Part shown: positions 48,192 to 58,242 of the stretch, piece after piece
How the letters are laid out: each line of letters begins with the position of its first letter
How positions within the stretch are numbered: the stretch's first letter is position 1
NCBI RefSeq assembly: GCF_028769735.1
Contig: NC_088200.1
Coordinates: forward strand, 72,941,394-73,005,393
DNA from: Zonotrichia leucophrys gambelii
Lineage: Eukaryota; Chordata; Aves; Passeriformes; Passerellidae
Direction: 5' to 3'
Length of the DNA stretch: 64,000 nucleotides
Translations under genes and position numbers: made by a program
The notes under the pieces: model-generated
Database searches by the model: none
What the model was told of the DNA's origin: nothing
What the model saw: only the letters and a program-made list of their open reading frames with translations

Positions 48192-48495
48192 TCACAGAGT
48201 GGTTTGGGTTGGAAAGAATCCTAAAGATCACCTTGCTCCAACTCCTCAATGTGGGCAGGGATAATTTCCATTGTCCCAGGTTGCTCAGAGCTCCAGCCTG
48301 GCCTTGGGCTCTTCCAGAGATCCAGGGGCAGCCACAGCCTCACCACCTTCACAGGGCAGAATTTATTCCCAAAATCTAACTTAACCCACTCTCTTTTAGT
48401 ACAGAGCCATTCCTCCTTTTCCTGTCAAGACATGTCCTTATAAAAAGGGCAATTCTCTCAGCCTGTGATGTGTTCATCTTCATCCTTCTCCTCCT
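48192..48495 (-). mobile_element. CR1 LINE 3' end (minus orientation)
   Basis: The plus strand shows the reverse complement of the CR1 3' region: TCACAGAGTGGTTTGGGTTGG, AAGATCACCTTGCTCCAACTC, TCAGAGCTCCAGCCTGGCC, CTCACCACCTTCACAGG and, after a deletion, TTCTCTCAGCCTGT. It is a 5'-truncated, non-coding fragment. Confidence 0.93.
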
Positions 48496-48576
48496 AATAA
48501 TATTTGTATTGTTTAGTGACACACAGACAATTCAGCTCTGTCTTGGAGTGTTTCTATCTCTCCATTCTGGATGATT

Positions 48577-48686
48577 CTCCAGATATTATGAAAATACTTG
48601 CAATTTTCTTTCCTTCTTTTTTTTTTTTATTTTTTTTTTCTTCCCATCTTGCATTTAACTATTACATGATGACAAAAAACTAAAGG
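48577..48686 (+). repeat. segment B', dispersed copy of 47365-47476
   Basis: This shares CTCCAGATATTATGAAAATAC, a T-rich middle, TTCTTCCCATC(A/T)TGCATTTAAC and ACAAAAAACTAAAGG with segment B, in the same orientation. The T runs differ in length. Confidence 0.92.
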
Positions 48687-48963
48687 AATTTTAAAGTTCT
48701 GATGTCAACCTGAAAGTCTCTTAGCCTCACTTGGGTGGAACATGGCTCTTCTGAGTCACTGAAGAAACATCCAGAACAAGCCTGCAAATTGTCAGGGAAA
48801 GTCAGTCTGGTGATAGCAGCAGGAGTTGACTTCCAAGGGAAGGATGAGGACAGAACCAAACCTATTGAGCCAGTGTGCAAGCAAGCACAGATCAATTTCT
48901 ATTTCATTTTCTGAAGCTCAGAACAGTTTGGAGAGATTTGGTCAATTTAATGCACTTCTAGCA

Positions 48964-49081
48964 TTTTATTTTATTTTATTTTATTTTATTTTATTTTATT
49001 TTATTTTATTTTATTTTATTTTATTTTATTTTATTTTATTTTATTTTATTTTATTTTATTTTATTTTATTTTATTTTTTTT
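48964..49081 (+). repeat. (TTTTA)n pentamer array
   Basis: About 23 nearly perfect ATTTT units end in a short T run. The Phe-Ile-Leu repeat peptide in the plus frame 48826-49083 is an artefact. Confidence 0.98.
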
Positions 49082-50846
49082 AATCTAGGACTGCATTATT
49101 TCAGCCCTTGCTCCACATCCATGGTAGGGCTTGTGGAAAACACATCAGCTTCTCCAGAAAGACCCTTCCATAGTGCTCTGCTCATGACTCTGATTCCCAA
49201 AATGGCACCTTTGGTTTTCATTTGTGTCCCATGTAACCAGGTCACAAAATCCCCTCTGCTCCAATGGAAAGCACAATTGTGGTACTTGAGGCAGATGTGC
49301 TGTAGCCATTTACACCCCTCTCTGAGGTTATGGATAGATTGTCCAAATCACTTCTTTCACCCCAAAATTTTTCTCCTCAGGAGCACAATTGAGTTTCCCT
49401 TTCTCAGAACTCCTTTGCCAGCAAACACCACAGGGAACACTCAGATGCACCAACAAATTTTGCCTTTGTGGACAAAAGTTCTGGTTTTGCTGCCGTTGCT
49501 TAATTCCCAGATTCAGGGACCAGATGAAAAATATGTACACAGAATAAGGTGTTTAGTTAGTGAAAAGAATAAATTTTTAGTGAAAAGAACAGTTGCTGAG
49601 ACTCCAATTCCTCTGCTACTCTTCCAAAGGCAAAACTACCCTGTGCTGGAGTGTATTATGAGCAGGAGTTTTCTGTCTTGATTCATTTTAGTGGCATGAA
49701 AAGGGCCCTGTGTGGGCATAAAGTACCTTTTGTTTTTCCTGATGTGAGGACACTTGGAGATAAAAATGACTGCAGGATATGTACAAACAATGTTGTCCCC
49801 ACTCTGCAGTAACTCCAGGCTGTGAAGGAACAACATTCTCTGTTGGATGAGCAATATTGATATGCCTGTGAGTTGGACATTATTTTTTAAGTGTTTTTAT
49901 AATGTTCATGCCATTTTTAAGACATTTTCCTTTCCTTATTGAGATGTTCCAGGTGGGGGTTGATTTTTGGTGTGAAAACATCTTGCTGTGAACAAATCCC
50001 AGATCTCTTCTGGCTCAGCCTCTGCGCTGCCATCCCTGCCTGCTCCACAGCCAAGTCGTGGCCACAGTGTGCTTGCATCCTGTCACAGCAGCTGGATTTA
50101 TTTGGGATTATTTTGCAGAAGTGCTGTTTAATCCCTGCAAGTGGATGGTCAGTTCAGACCATGGCAACTCCTGCTGGTTCAGGAAGAGATTGAGGTGAGA
50201 AACCATTCTTATAAACAGGATGCTGAAACAAGAACTTGATCTACTTCTATTTGTTATTATTTTAATTATGTTTTTAATTTCCCCTCGAAATAAATACCTC
50301 ACTCTATCTGCTGCCACTGGTCTCCAGAAGTTGGTGCCTTTATAAATCTAACAGATATTACTTTTGCCAACTTAATGACAGAATAAATTACCCTATTGCT
50401 TTGCCGAGTACACCTAAAACTTCACCCCACAGGTTTGAGGAGCAATGAAAACACACCTCTTCAACCTAAGAGCAATATTGAAAAGTTAAACTCAATTCTC
50501 ATCGTGTAGAAAAGCAAAATTCATGGGTGAAGATGTGTGGATGGTCCAAAAAACATGCAGGCCTGGAGGATGAACTTCCATAGTTGGAGCTTCCTGTTCC
50601 CATCTTACTGCCCCACTAATCAAATTAACACTTATGATTTATGCAGATTTATGCAGATTTATGCACAGAAGCCAGCTGTAACTTCCTACCATGACATGGC
50701 AGGAAATAAAAAAAGCCATTCCAGGCCCAAACTCCAGGTCTGGTGTCCTCAGTTCACCCCAACCTGCTTCTCCAATGTACAATCAGCTCCCATGAAGGAG
50801 GGGATTAGGCAGGCAAAGGCTTGCCTTGATTGTTAAAAAAGGTGCT
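49082..50846. other. unique sequence; one long unrecognised frame
   Basis: The plus frame 49121-49681 (186 aa) is the longest one outside simple repeats. Its peptide is not recognised and shows no domain, signal peptide or splice context. In about 64 kb of DNA of this composition one such frame is not surprising. A 10-bp ATTTATGCAG unit repeats three times at 50635-50663. Confidence 0.45.
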
Positions 50847-50935
50847 TAAAACAAGAGGGGAAAAAAAAGAAAAGAAAAAAAAGAAGAAAAAAAAAAGAAA
50901 AAAAAAGAAAAAAAAAGAGAAAAAAGGAAGAAGAA
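50847..50935 (+). repeat. A/G-rich polypurine tract
   Basis: About 90 bases of AAAAAAG-type units without pyrimidines. Confidence 0.93.
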
Positions 50936-50974
50936 CGTAAAATCTAATTAAAACTTGGCTTTGGTGAACAGCAT

Positions 50975-51186
50975 TTTAAAGATCATGCCATTCATGCCGT
51001 GGTCAGGGACACCTTCCTCTAAACCAGGTTGTTCAGAGCCCCATCCTGGGACATTTCCAGGGATGGGGAATTCACTGGGAATCTGACAACAGCCTGTGCC
51101 TCATGAGCCTCACAGTGAAGAAATTTTCCCTGTGTTTAATCTAAATCCACTCTCTTTTATCTTCCTAAAAATTCCACTGTCTCCTA
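50975..51186 (-). mobile_element. CR1 LINE 3' fragment (minus orientation)
   Basis: The plus strand carries TTAAAGATCATGCC, TCAGGGACACCTTCCTCTA, AACCAGGTTGTTCAGAGCCC, CATTTCCAGGGATGGGG, CCTCACAGTGAAGAA and TAATCTAAATCCACTCTCTT in CR1 order. It is diverged, truncated and non-coding. Confidence 0.9.
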
Positions 51187-52066
51187 CAAATTCAGTTCTT
51201 CTAAGCACAGAGTTTGTGCCAAAGTCTTCAGGATTCAGTGACATTTGAGGAAAAGTCATTAAAGTTATTCAGAAAAAAAATGGACCTGCCCCTACCAGAG
51301 TACAACATTAGAGTCACAGCCAAGCAAGAATGAGAATTTAGCTCAGAAAGCCTCTTGTTTTCCTTTGGTGAATAGATTCACCAGAACAAACACTGGGAGT
51401 GCACTTACTGTGCTGGTAAATGTCACTACCTGGTTTAAATTATTAGTGGTAATCCAGCCAGTGTTGCCATGCCTGACAGATGTCTCAAATCCACTCAGTT
51501 CAGCAGGCCTGAAATGTCACTGCTGATTTCACAACAGCCTCGTCCCACCCTGGACCTGGGCAGGCAGACAAAAGCTTAAGTCCTGAGCCAAGGACAATAT
51601 GAGATTTAAAAAATTATTAGGCAGCCCAACCAAAAAATTTCATCCTAACAGCATAAAAAGCACTGCCTATTTCATAAGTATTTGTCAGGTAAGGAAGGAG
51701 TCACCCATAAAAACCCCTCAATGCCAGGAAAATGCTGAAAATGCATTTGAAATCAGAGCATCATCTTGAACTGATAAGGTGAAATTTCCCCTGGAATATT
51801 TTGAACCTGAGTTCCTTCTCATGACTCCACTGGCAATAAAACACACTTAGGTTTAGTGTTGTGCCATTGTGAAAATTACATTAAAGAGAATGCTATAAAA
51901 AAGGGAATAATTTGTTTCCTGATAGGTCACCCAGTCCATTTCTGAATCTGTTTTAATTGCAAGAAAAAAACAAGTTTATGCTATTGGTGCCTTCTCATAT
52001 TGTAGAAAGTCTAAGCAAAAGTTTTTATTTCAGTCTTGGTCTAGCAGCTTAAAATCTTTTTGGGGG
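51187..52066. other. unique sequence, nothing recognised
   Basis: Single-copy DNA with no gene or repeat recognised. Confidence 0.5.
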
Positions 52067-52210
52067 AAATTACAAAAAAACCCAAAAAACCCTAAAAAAC
52101 AAAAAACCAACAACAACAAAAAGGACAAAAAACCCACCAAAAAAAAAAAAAACCAACAAAAAACCAACCAACCAACCAATGAAGCAAAAAACAAACAAAC
52201 AAAAAACCCC
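52067..52210. repeat. A/C-rich low-complexity tract
   Basis: An A-dominated tract with CC and CCC, including (CAAC)n and (CAAA)n patches near 52150-52205. Gly/Phe/Leu translations on minus are artefacts. Confidence 0.9.
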
Positions 52211-52365
52211 AAAAAAACTGTGTTCAAACAAAGAAAATAAATATTTATTACATATTTTATATTTTGCTTAACACTTGGGCAGATCATCAGCCTGGGTCAT
52301 TAATTGTGGAATTTACCCTACAGAGACAATTTTGACAACACAAAAAATGGTAAGAACATTAAAGG

Positions 52366-52505
52366 AAGAGAAAAGAAAAAAGAAAGAACCAAAGGGCAGG
52401 GGGAGAAGAAAAAAAAGGAAAGGAAAATAAAGAAAAAAAAGAAAAAAATTTTAAAAACTTAAAAAAATTTAAATAAAGCAAAAAAAGAAAAAGAAGAAAA
52501 AAGAA
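52366..52505 (+). repeat. A/G-rich low-complexity tract
   Basis: Irregular AAAAAG/GAAAA units with a few T-containing interruptions near 52445-52475. Confidence 0.88.
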
Positions 52506-53757
52506 GCCTCCTGAAAATATGCAACCTCAAGATCTGGCTTGTGAGGCATAGTTCAGATCTGTGTTTTCTGACCAAGGTTTCCTCTGTGTACACAAGAAAT
52601 TATTTTAATCATATTTCTAGAGGTACATCAACAGCTCTGCAGATCCCAAACACAGAAAACCCAGCTCTGTCCTCAGCACCAGCTCCTGGTGGGACCCCTG
52701 GCATGAGATGCCCAAAGATCCCAAGGAAAATTATCTGAACACCAAAACACCCCAGGCAGGCAGCACGGACAGGGCACAGCAGCAAAAAATGTCATATTTT
52801 TACATAGACCTGCATTTCCAATAAATTAAACCATTTAAGGCCACAGCAGAAACAAGTGAATGTATCAGGAATCAATCAAAGGTGGGTGTGAAGGACATTA
52901 GATAAGCAAAATCTATAAATAAAAAACTAATATATAAAAAAATGTATAAATAAAAACACCAGAACCTTGAGTAGCATAAGGAATTAGGCAGGTTTGGGGC
53001 ACTGAGAGACCTCAGAAACCTCTGGCATGCTTATTTTTGTTTTAAAAGAGGAAATGGAATGGTCAGAGCTTCCTTTTCTGGGCTCTGCTAAGGGCACAGA
53101 GCAAGGAGGTGGCAGTGCTTGGTATTTTCTTTGGGTGATTTGTCCCTTTTTGAAAGGGCTTGCTGGGATTCCCAGTTCTTTGGCAGGCAAGGAAGAGAGG
53201 AGGGAAAGGGCCAATCTTTGCAAATATTTTCTATTACTTTTTCCTTTCACCGCTAAATCTTCCACATTTTGAATTAATTCAATTTCTTTGGCACCCTGGT
53301 CAAAACCCACTGTGTTTCAAGGAAAATTCATATCAAACCCATGCCAAAAATTGTACATTTCAGTGTTTTTGGTACAAATTAGAGTAGACTGAGTTGGCCC
53401 AACAGATTACCAATAAAAAGAAACTCAAAACATTATGCACTTACAGATTTGCAATCCACAGGGAATTAAAACCAGATGATTTTCATGTGTGTTTTCTGAG
53501 TTATTCCAGTAGAAATGGTTTAAAGAAGAATTTAATTTACACTATGAATTGAAACCACATCTTCAAATGCACATCAGTGTGTCAGTATAGGGAAATTCTT
53601 TTAATTCATGCTTCCTCTGTGAGGATGTTCAGAAGTTGCTCCTAAAGAAAAACATTGATCTGAGGAGATTTCTTCCTTAATACAGCTTGAATTAAAGCTG
53701 AAGGGATACCTCCTGTTCACTTCTGACACTCTTTAAAACACCTTTCTGTAGGTAAAA
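52506..53757. other. unique sequence, nothing recognised
   Basis: Frames at 52984-53387 occur on both strands and are not recognisable. No repeat family was identified. Confidence 0.5.
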
Positions 53758-54109
53758 GGGCTCAGTCCTGGACTCTCAGGGGGCACAGTGCAATTGGCCT
53801 CACCTTTTCCTCCAGCTCAGCCCTCCTCCAACGCAAATGATAATTTAAATTCATTCTTAAATAAAATAATTTTAAAAATAAAATAATTTATTATTAAAAT
53901 TTAAATTTATTGTTAATAAAATTGAATTGATAACTGATATTTAAATTAACAATCTATCTAAATGTAACATTAAAATAATAAATTAAGTTGATTTTAATGG
54001 TAATTTAACCCCTGCATTCACTGCACAAGGGTTCAGACATCCTGAAAAAAAACAGAGAGATGTTTCCCCCTGCTGAAATGCTGTGTCCCAAGGCAGACAT
54101 CCAAGCTGT
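53758..54109 (+). repeat. dispersed AT-rich repeat R1, copy 1 (left arm of an inverted pair)
   Basis: About 350 bp beginning TGGACTCTCAGGGGGCACAG, then an AT-rich core of TTTAAAT/TTATT blocks (53838-54010), then TGCATTCACTGCACA and GATGTTTCCCCCTGCTGAAA. The reverse complement of the whole block lies at 56012-56349, conserved across both unique ends and the core. It is not a recognised element class. Confidence 0.92.
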
Positions 54110-54752
54110 GGTCAGTAACAGCAAGGTGGCCAAAATGCCTTAGAAAATGAAGGTTAGGCCATTCCCACCCAGCCAACTCCACTTGTACAAACTTTTTTTA
54201 CTCCTTTCCACTCCCTCATTCCTTTATTTGTACTGCAAATTTATCTCTCAGAATTACAAATACTCTTAAAATCTCTTCTATATTTTGGCATGTTGTGTTG
54301 CCTGGAAAAGTTCTGCTTTTCTGGCACTTTAAACTATGTCAATTATTTAGTTAGTGGAGGACACAAGGATGAGGCTGTTGGTGCTTCTCATTTCCCCATT
54401 TCTTTCCTCCCCTGGGTTTTTCCAGCAGGTGACTTGTATCTCTACAGCCACACTTCTACTTTTTGGAACTTCAGCTGCTCTTTGCAACACCCCTTTTATT
54501 GACCTGCTCCTTTGCTCCCACTGCTAAATTCCAGTTGGAATTCTCTAAGCTTTTCCCATCTTCTCCTCGTGCAAAAATAGCGTCAGAATTTCCGACACAG
54601 AGGGAAAATATTTGTTTAATTCCCTGCAGGGAATGCCACTTCTCTCCTGGATTCCACCCTGCAGAAGCAAAGCAACACTTTAGAGCTGGTTCCAAACCTT
54701 CAGGAGTCCGGCTGCTCCTCTTGCCCTGACTTCCCACTGGCAAACATCCCAG
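54110..54752. other. unique sequence, nothing recognised
   Basis: Spacer between the R1 left arm and the LTR. Overlapping short frames on both strands are unrecognised. Confidence 0.5.
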
Positions 54753-54758
54753 GGGAAT

Positions 54759-55150
54759 TGTGACCGTGTTCACAGGGGTCCCACTGTGAGGAGAGAGATG
54801 AGGATCTGACTCCATGTTTCAGAAGGCTGATTCATTATTTTATGATATATATTATATTAAAAATATACTAAAAGAATAGAAGAAAGGATTTCATCAGAAG
54901 GCTGGCTAAGACTAGAATAACAAAGAAATGATAACAAAGGTTTGTGGCTCGGCTCTCTGTCCAAGCCAGCTGACTGTGATTGGCCATTAATTAGAAACAA
55001 CCACATGAGACCAATCCCAGATGCACCTGTTGCATCCCACAGCAGCAGATAACCATTGTTTGCATTTTGTTCCTGAGGTCTCACAGCTTCTCAGGAGGAA
55101 AAATCCTAAGGGAAGGATTTTCCATAAAAGCATAAAATATGTCTGTGACA
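54759..55150 (-). mobile_element. solo LTR, family A copy 3
   Basis: A 392-bp minus-orientation member of the same LTR family. The perfect 6-bp target duplication GGGAAT flanks it at 54753-54758 and 55151-55156. On the minus strand it begins TGTCACAGACATATTTTATG and ends ...TGTGAACACGGTCACA. This copy keeps the segment missing from copy 2 and has a slightly longer 5' end than copy 1. It sits between the two inverted R1 repeats. Confidence 0.96.
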
Positions 55151-55225
55151 GGGAATAAATCAGAATATTCTGCACAGTCCGTAGGGTGGGTGTCGCCCAA
55201 AAAAAGACAGATGGACTGTCCATCT

Positions 55226-55260
55226 CCACAAAAAAAAAAAAAAAAAAAAATTAAAATAAA
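55226..55260 (+). repeat. poly(A) and AAAAT run
   Basis: About 22 consecutive A, then TTAAAATAAAAAG. It could be a retroposition tail, but no parent sequence is recognised. Confidence 0.85.
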
Positions 55261-56011
55261 AAGATCGTCGGCTCCATCCAGGGAGGAAGCAGCAGGTTTG
55301 GGCACAGAGATGGAGCAGAGAGTGTCAGTGCAATGATCTCAATGACCTCACCCACTGCAAGCACAGGAATATCACATTTTGGGCAGATAAACCCAGTACA
55401 GAGAGCAGAGTTCTTGCTGTGCCCAAGCTGGCAGTGAAAGGAGGCAAAGCCAGTGATTAGGGATAAAGCTTGCAGAGTAAAAGATAACATCTCGTCTGGC
55501 CCAGAGCTCGCTGGTACAAAGTCATCCTGTCAAAGCAGTTTGTTCCATCTCAATCCAGAAGGGTGAGCTTGCACAAAAGAGCAAGGAGCCTGTGTCTTCT
55601 GGGATCACACTATTTCTAACAGTGTAAACCAAAGCCAAATTTATGGTATAGCTGTGCCACAGCCTTACTGAAAATAAACAATTTTTCATACAGGCCTTCA
55701 GGCTCAGATATAATTTTTTGCCTCCGTCCATGAAATATATGATACAATAACAAATGCAATAAGTCTCCAGAGCCCTAACCAGCCATGTGGACATTTGAAA
55801 ATGGCATCAGATATTTCCTTGGCATTGGATAAGCTGCGAAATTGTTGATGTAAATGATACCAGGAGCACAGAAAAAAAATTTTAAAAATTATGGAGTGAG
55901 GTACTGTGGTTGAGAAAGTCATTACCCTCACCCTGTAATCTGCCATTGCAAACAATCCTGTATCCATCAGTGGTGGGTTGTCTGTCAAAAATATATGCCC
56001 AATTTGATTTG
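55261..56011. other. unique sequence with weak minus-strand coding-like segments
   Basis: Minus frames 55522-55794 and 55704-55988 overlap in different frames. One contains LSNAKEISDAIFKCPHGW after an acceptor-like AATTTCGCAG (right edge 55833). No family is recognised, and chance is likely. Confidence 0.3.
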
Positions 56012-56349
56012 CTCAGCCTTGATGTCTGCTTTGAGACAAAGCATTTCAGCAGAGGGAAACATCCCTCTGGTCTTTTTCAGGATATCTAATCCCCTGTGCA
56101 GTGAATGCAGAATTAAATTACAATTAAAATAAATTTAATTTATTATTTTAATAATAAACTTAAATAGATTATTAATTTAAATATCGATTATTAATTTCAA
56201 TTTATTAATAATCAACTTAAACTTTAATAATAATTTAAAATTATTTATATTTAAGAATGAATTTAAATTATCATTTGTGTTGGAGGTGGGCTGAGCTGGA
56301 GGTAAGGATGAGTCCAATTGCACTGTGCCCCCTGAGAGTCCAGGGCTCA
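56012..56349 (-). repeat. dispersed AT-rich repeat R1, copy 2 (right arm of an inverted pair)
   Basis: This is the reverse complement of 53758-54109. On the plus strand it reads from GATGTCTGCTTTGAGACAAA through the AT-rich core to CCCCCTGAGAGTCCAGGGCTC. Differences are mainly substitutions plus length changes in the AT-rich core. Confidence 0.92.
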
Positions 56350-56465
56350 ATTACAAGTTGCAGTGCTGAAATGCAGGAAATTTTGCAGCCTGTCTTCATG
56401 AAGTTGTGATGGCCCCTCCTGGGCTTAAATCTTTGTGAATGTTAAAAACACTCAGAAAGTAATGT

Positions 56466-56466
56466 A

Positions 56467-56508
<42 letters not shown>

Positions 56509-56516
56509 GTAATAAT
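56466..56516 (+). repeat. (AAT)n microsatellite
   Basis: About 15 TAA/AAT units with one GTA interruption near the end. Confidence 0.95.
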
Positions 56517-56519
56517 TTT

Positions 56520-57673
56520 AAATAGTTCTGCATAGTCCTTTTCTGGAGGAAATCTAAAACATCACAAATGCATCAGTACATTGGGAGATTCCCAATTATA
56601 AAAGCTTCAGCAGCCACAATGGTGAAAGAAATTTGGCTCCTAAGGAAAATGAGATGTAAAAAAAAATTGCTACAACTGATGAAATGACATTTTTGGACAA
56701 GTCAGGTCTACGTACATAAAACATGTTGCTCCTAGTAACAGAAAAGCAAACATCCTCCAGACACTGCAAGGGCAATTTGGGTGGGATTTTTTAAATCTAC
56801 CTAAGGTACTCTGCAAACCAATTTCCACTGACTTCCAGGTGTGTTCAATTTCCACACTCGTGTCCCACCCTCCCTTCCCAGACTGCAATTTGACATCCCA
56901 AAGAGCAGAACCTTCAGCACTGAAACTAATTTTGAGGGAGGATTCCAATGCAAGGAAGTTTAGGCAGCTTGGATATTTTGGAAATGTCAATAAGGCAAGA
57001 TTCATCGGGTGAATATCTCCACCACCACCACCAACAAAAAGAAGACAGTGGCAGGTTTTGTGTGTTCAAACTGGTGTTGTTTCACACAAAATTTTGGCTA
57101 ATTTTTCAGTAAAGCGATTTTCAACCTGACTTGTAACACTGCCAGGTAACCACAGAGATGCAAATACTCATTTCATAACACCCCCCAAGAAATTTGGCTC
57201 ATCAAATGGCAAGATGAAGTTGTACTCAGAATAAGGGCTTTCTGCAGATTGCATAAATGGCATTTCAGCAACACTTTGAGCACCATTACTTCTGACATCT
57301 TGTGACAAGGACATATTATACCTTCTGTATATATGGCAGAAAATTTGTTCAGCCAAAGAAGTTTCATGACAAATTTTAATGGGCAAACAAACAGACAAAG
57401 GGAGCCAGGATGACAAGTGTGCATTGAAAACCAACTTCTCAGTGCAAAAGTCAATGTTTGGAAGCCACGGGAGCAGATAGAATAATGTGCAAGCTAAAGC
57501 TGCATCTGACATTGAAATTCTGGAAGAAAACCCCTCTGAAAACAATGAGGCAACGTTTTTAAATTGAACAGAAATTGCAGGAAAATTTTTCAACCTGATC
57601 TTCTCACTTTATTTAGGAGGAAGTCCATAAAATTAGCAGCTAGAGTCTGTAATCACCAAGTTACAGAGAAAAG
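56520..57673. other. unique sequence with open minus-strand frames
   Basis: Minus frames 56670-57005 (111 aa) and 57168-57593 (141 aa) are open. The second begins after an acceptor-like CATTGTTTTCAG and includes MSDAALACTLFYLLPWLPN. One or so frames of this length are expected by chance in the window, and no family is recognised. Confidence 0.3.
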
Positions 57674-57800
57674 GCTTTAAATAATTTAAATTTATTCTTA
57701 CAGTTTAAATTGATTAGTAATAAATTTAAATTGATGATTGATATTTGAATTAATAATAACTAATCACATCCTCACAAAAAGGATGTTCCCTGATACTATT
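57674..57800 (+). repeat. dispersed AT-rich repeat R1, partial copy 3
   Basis: ATAATTTAAATTTATTCTTA, then TTGATGATTGATATTTGAATTAATAATAA and CACATCCTCACAAAAAGGATGTTCCC, track copy 1 in order and orientation, with a large internal deletion. It shows that R1 is a repeat family and not only one duplicated block. Confidence 0.6.
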
Positions 57801-58096
57801 TAATATTACAGCTAAAAGTAAGCAAGCAGTGGAATCTCTCTGGCTTTCACAGGAATTTTTACTTTCACACATAGATCTAAATAATCCTGTATTGGAGCTT
57901 TTCTGGGTGACCATCTTCCCAGAAGAAGAAAATATTTGACACAAGCAAGAATGGTATAATGAAAACTTCAGGTGGTCCCACCTGCCTCATCTTCTTAATG
58001 TTAAAAAGAAAAGGAATATTAAATCAACAATAAACAAACAAACCAAAACCAAAACACCTTTCCATAAGGTTTTTCTTGCATTTTAAACTGATGAAA

Positions 58097-58242
58097 CTAA
58101 AACTCTTTATCTTTGACATTATATATTTTGTATTTTTCAGCAGATTTATATTCTTTTTCAAACTCCTGCTTCAAACCATTTTTCAAAGCACTTGGGTTTT
58201 TTTCAGCTGGTTTAATTGGTTTTTCAATTCCCTGTGATTCTG
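58097..58242 (-). other. candidate terminal coding exon, 48 codons (unassigned)
   Basis: On the minus strand a strong acceptor (TTTCTGTCTTCCTTAG, polypyrimidine-AG) at 58243-58258 precedes an open segment that ends at a TAG at 58097-58099. In phase 1 it encodes a Lys/Glu-rich tail with segments ESQGIEKPIKPAEKNPSALK and EYKSAEKYKIYNVKDKEF. An AATAAA signal on the minus strand near 57607-57615 would give a 3' UTR of about 480 bases. The charged, low-stop character fits a real protein C-terminus, but A-rich DNA can mimic it. The gene is not recognised and no upstream exon is confidently linked. Confidence 0.28.

Noticed and set aside
57168..57593. 141-aa minus-strand frame as a gene
   Set aside because: Around one such frame is expected by chance in 64 kb. 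Only an acceptor-like site supports part of it, so it was kept as a weak note only.
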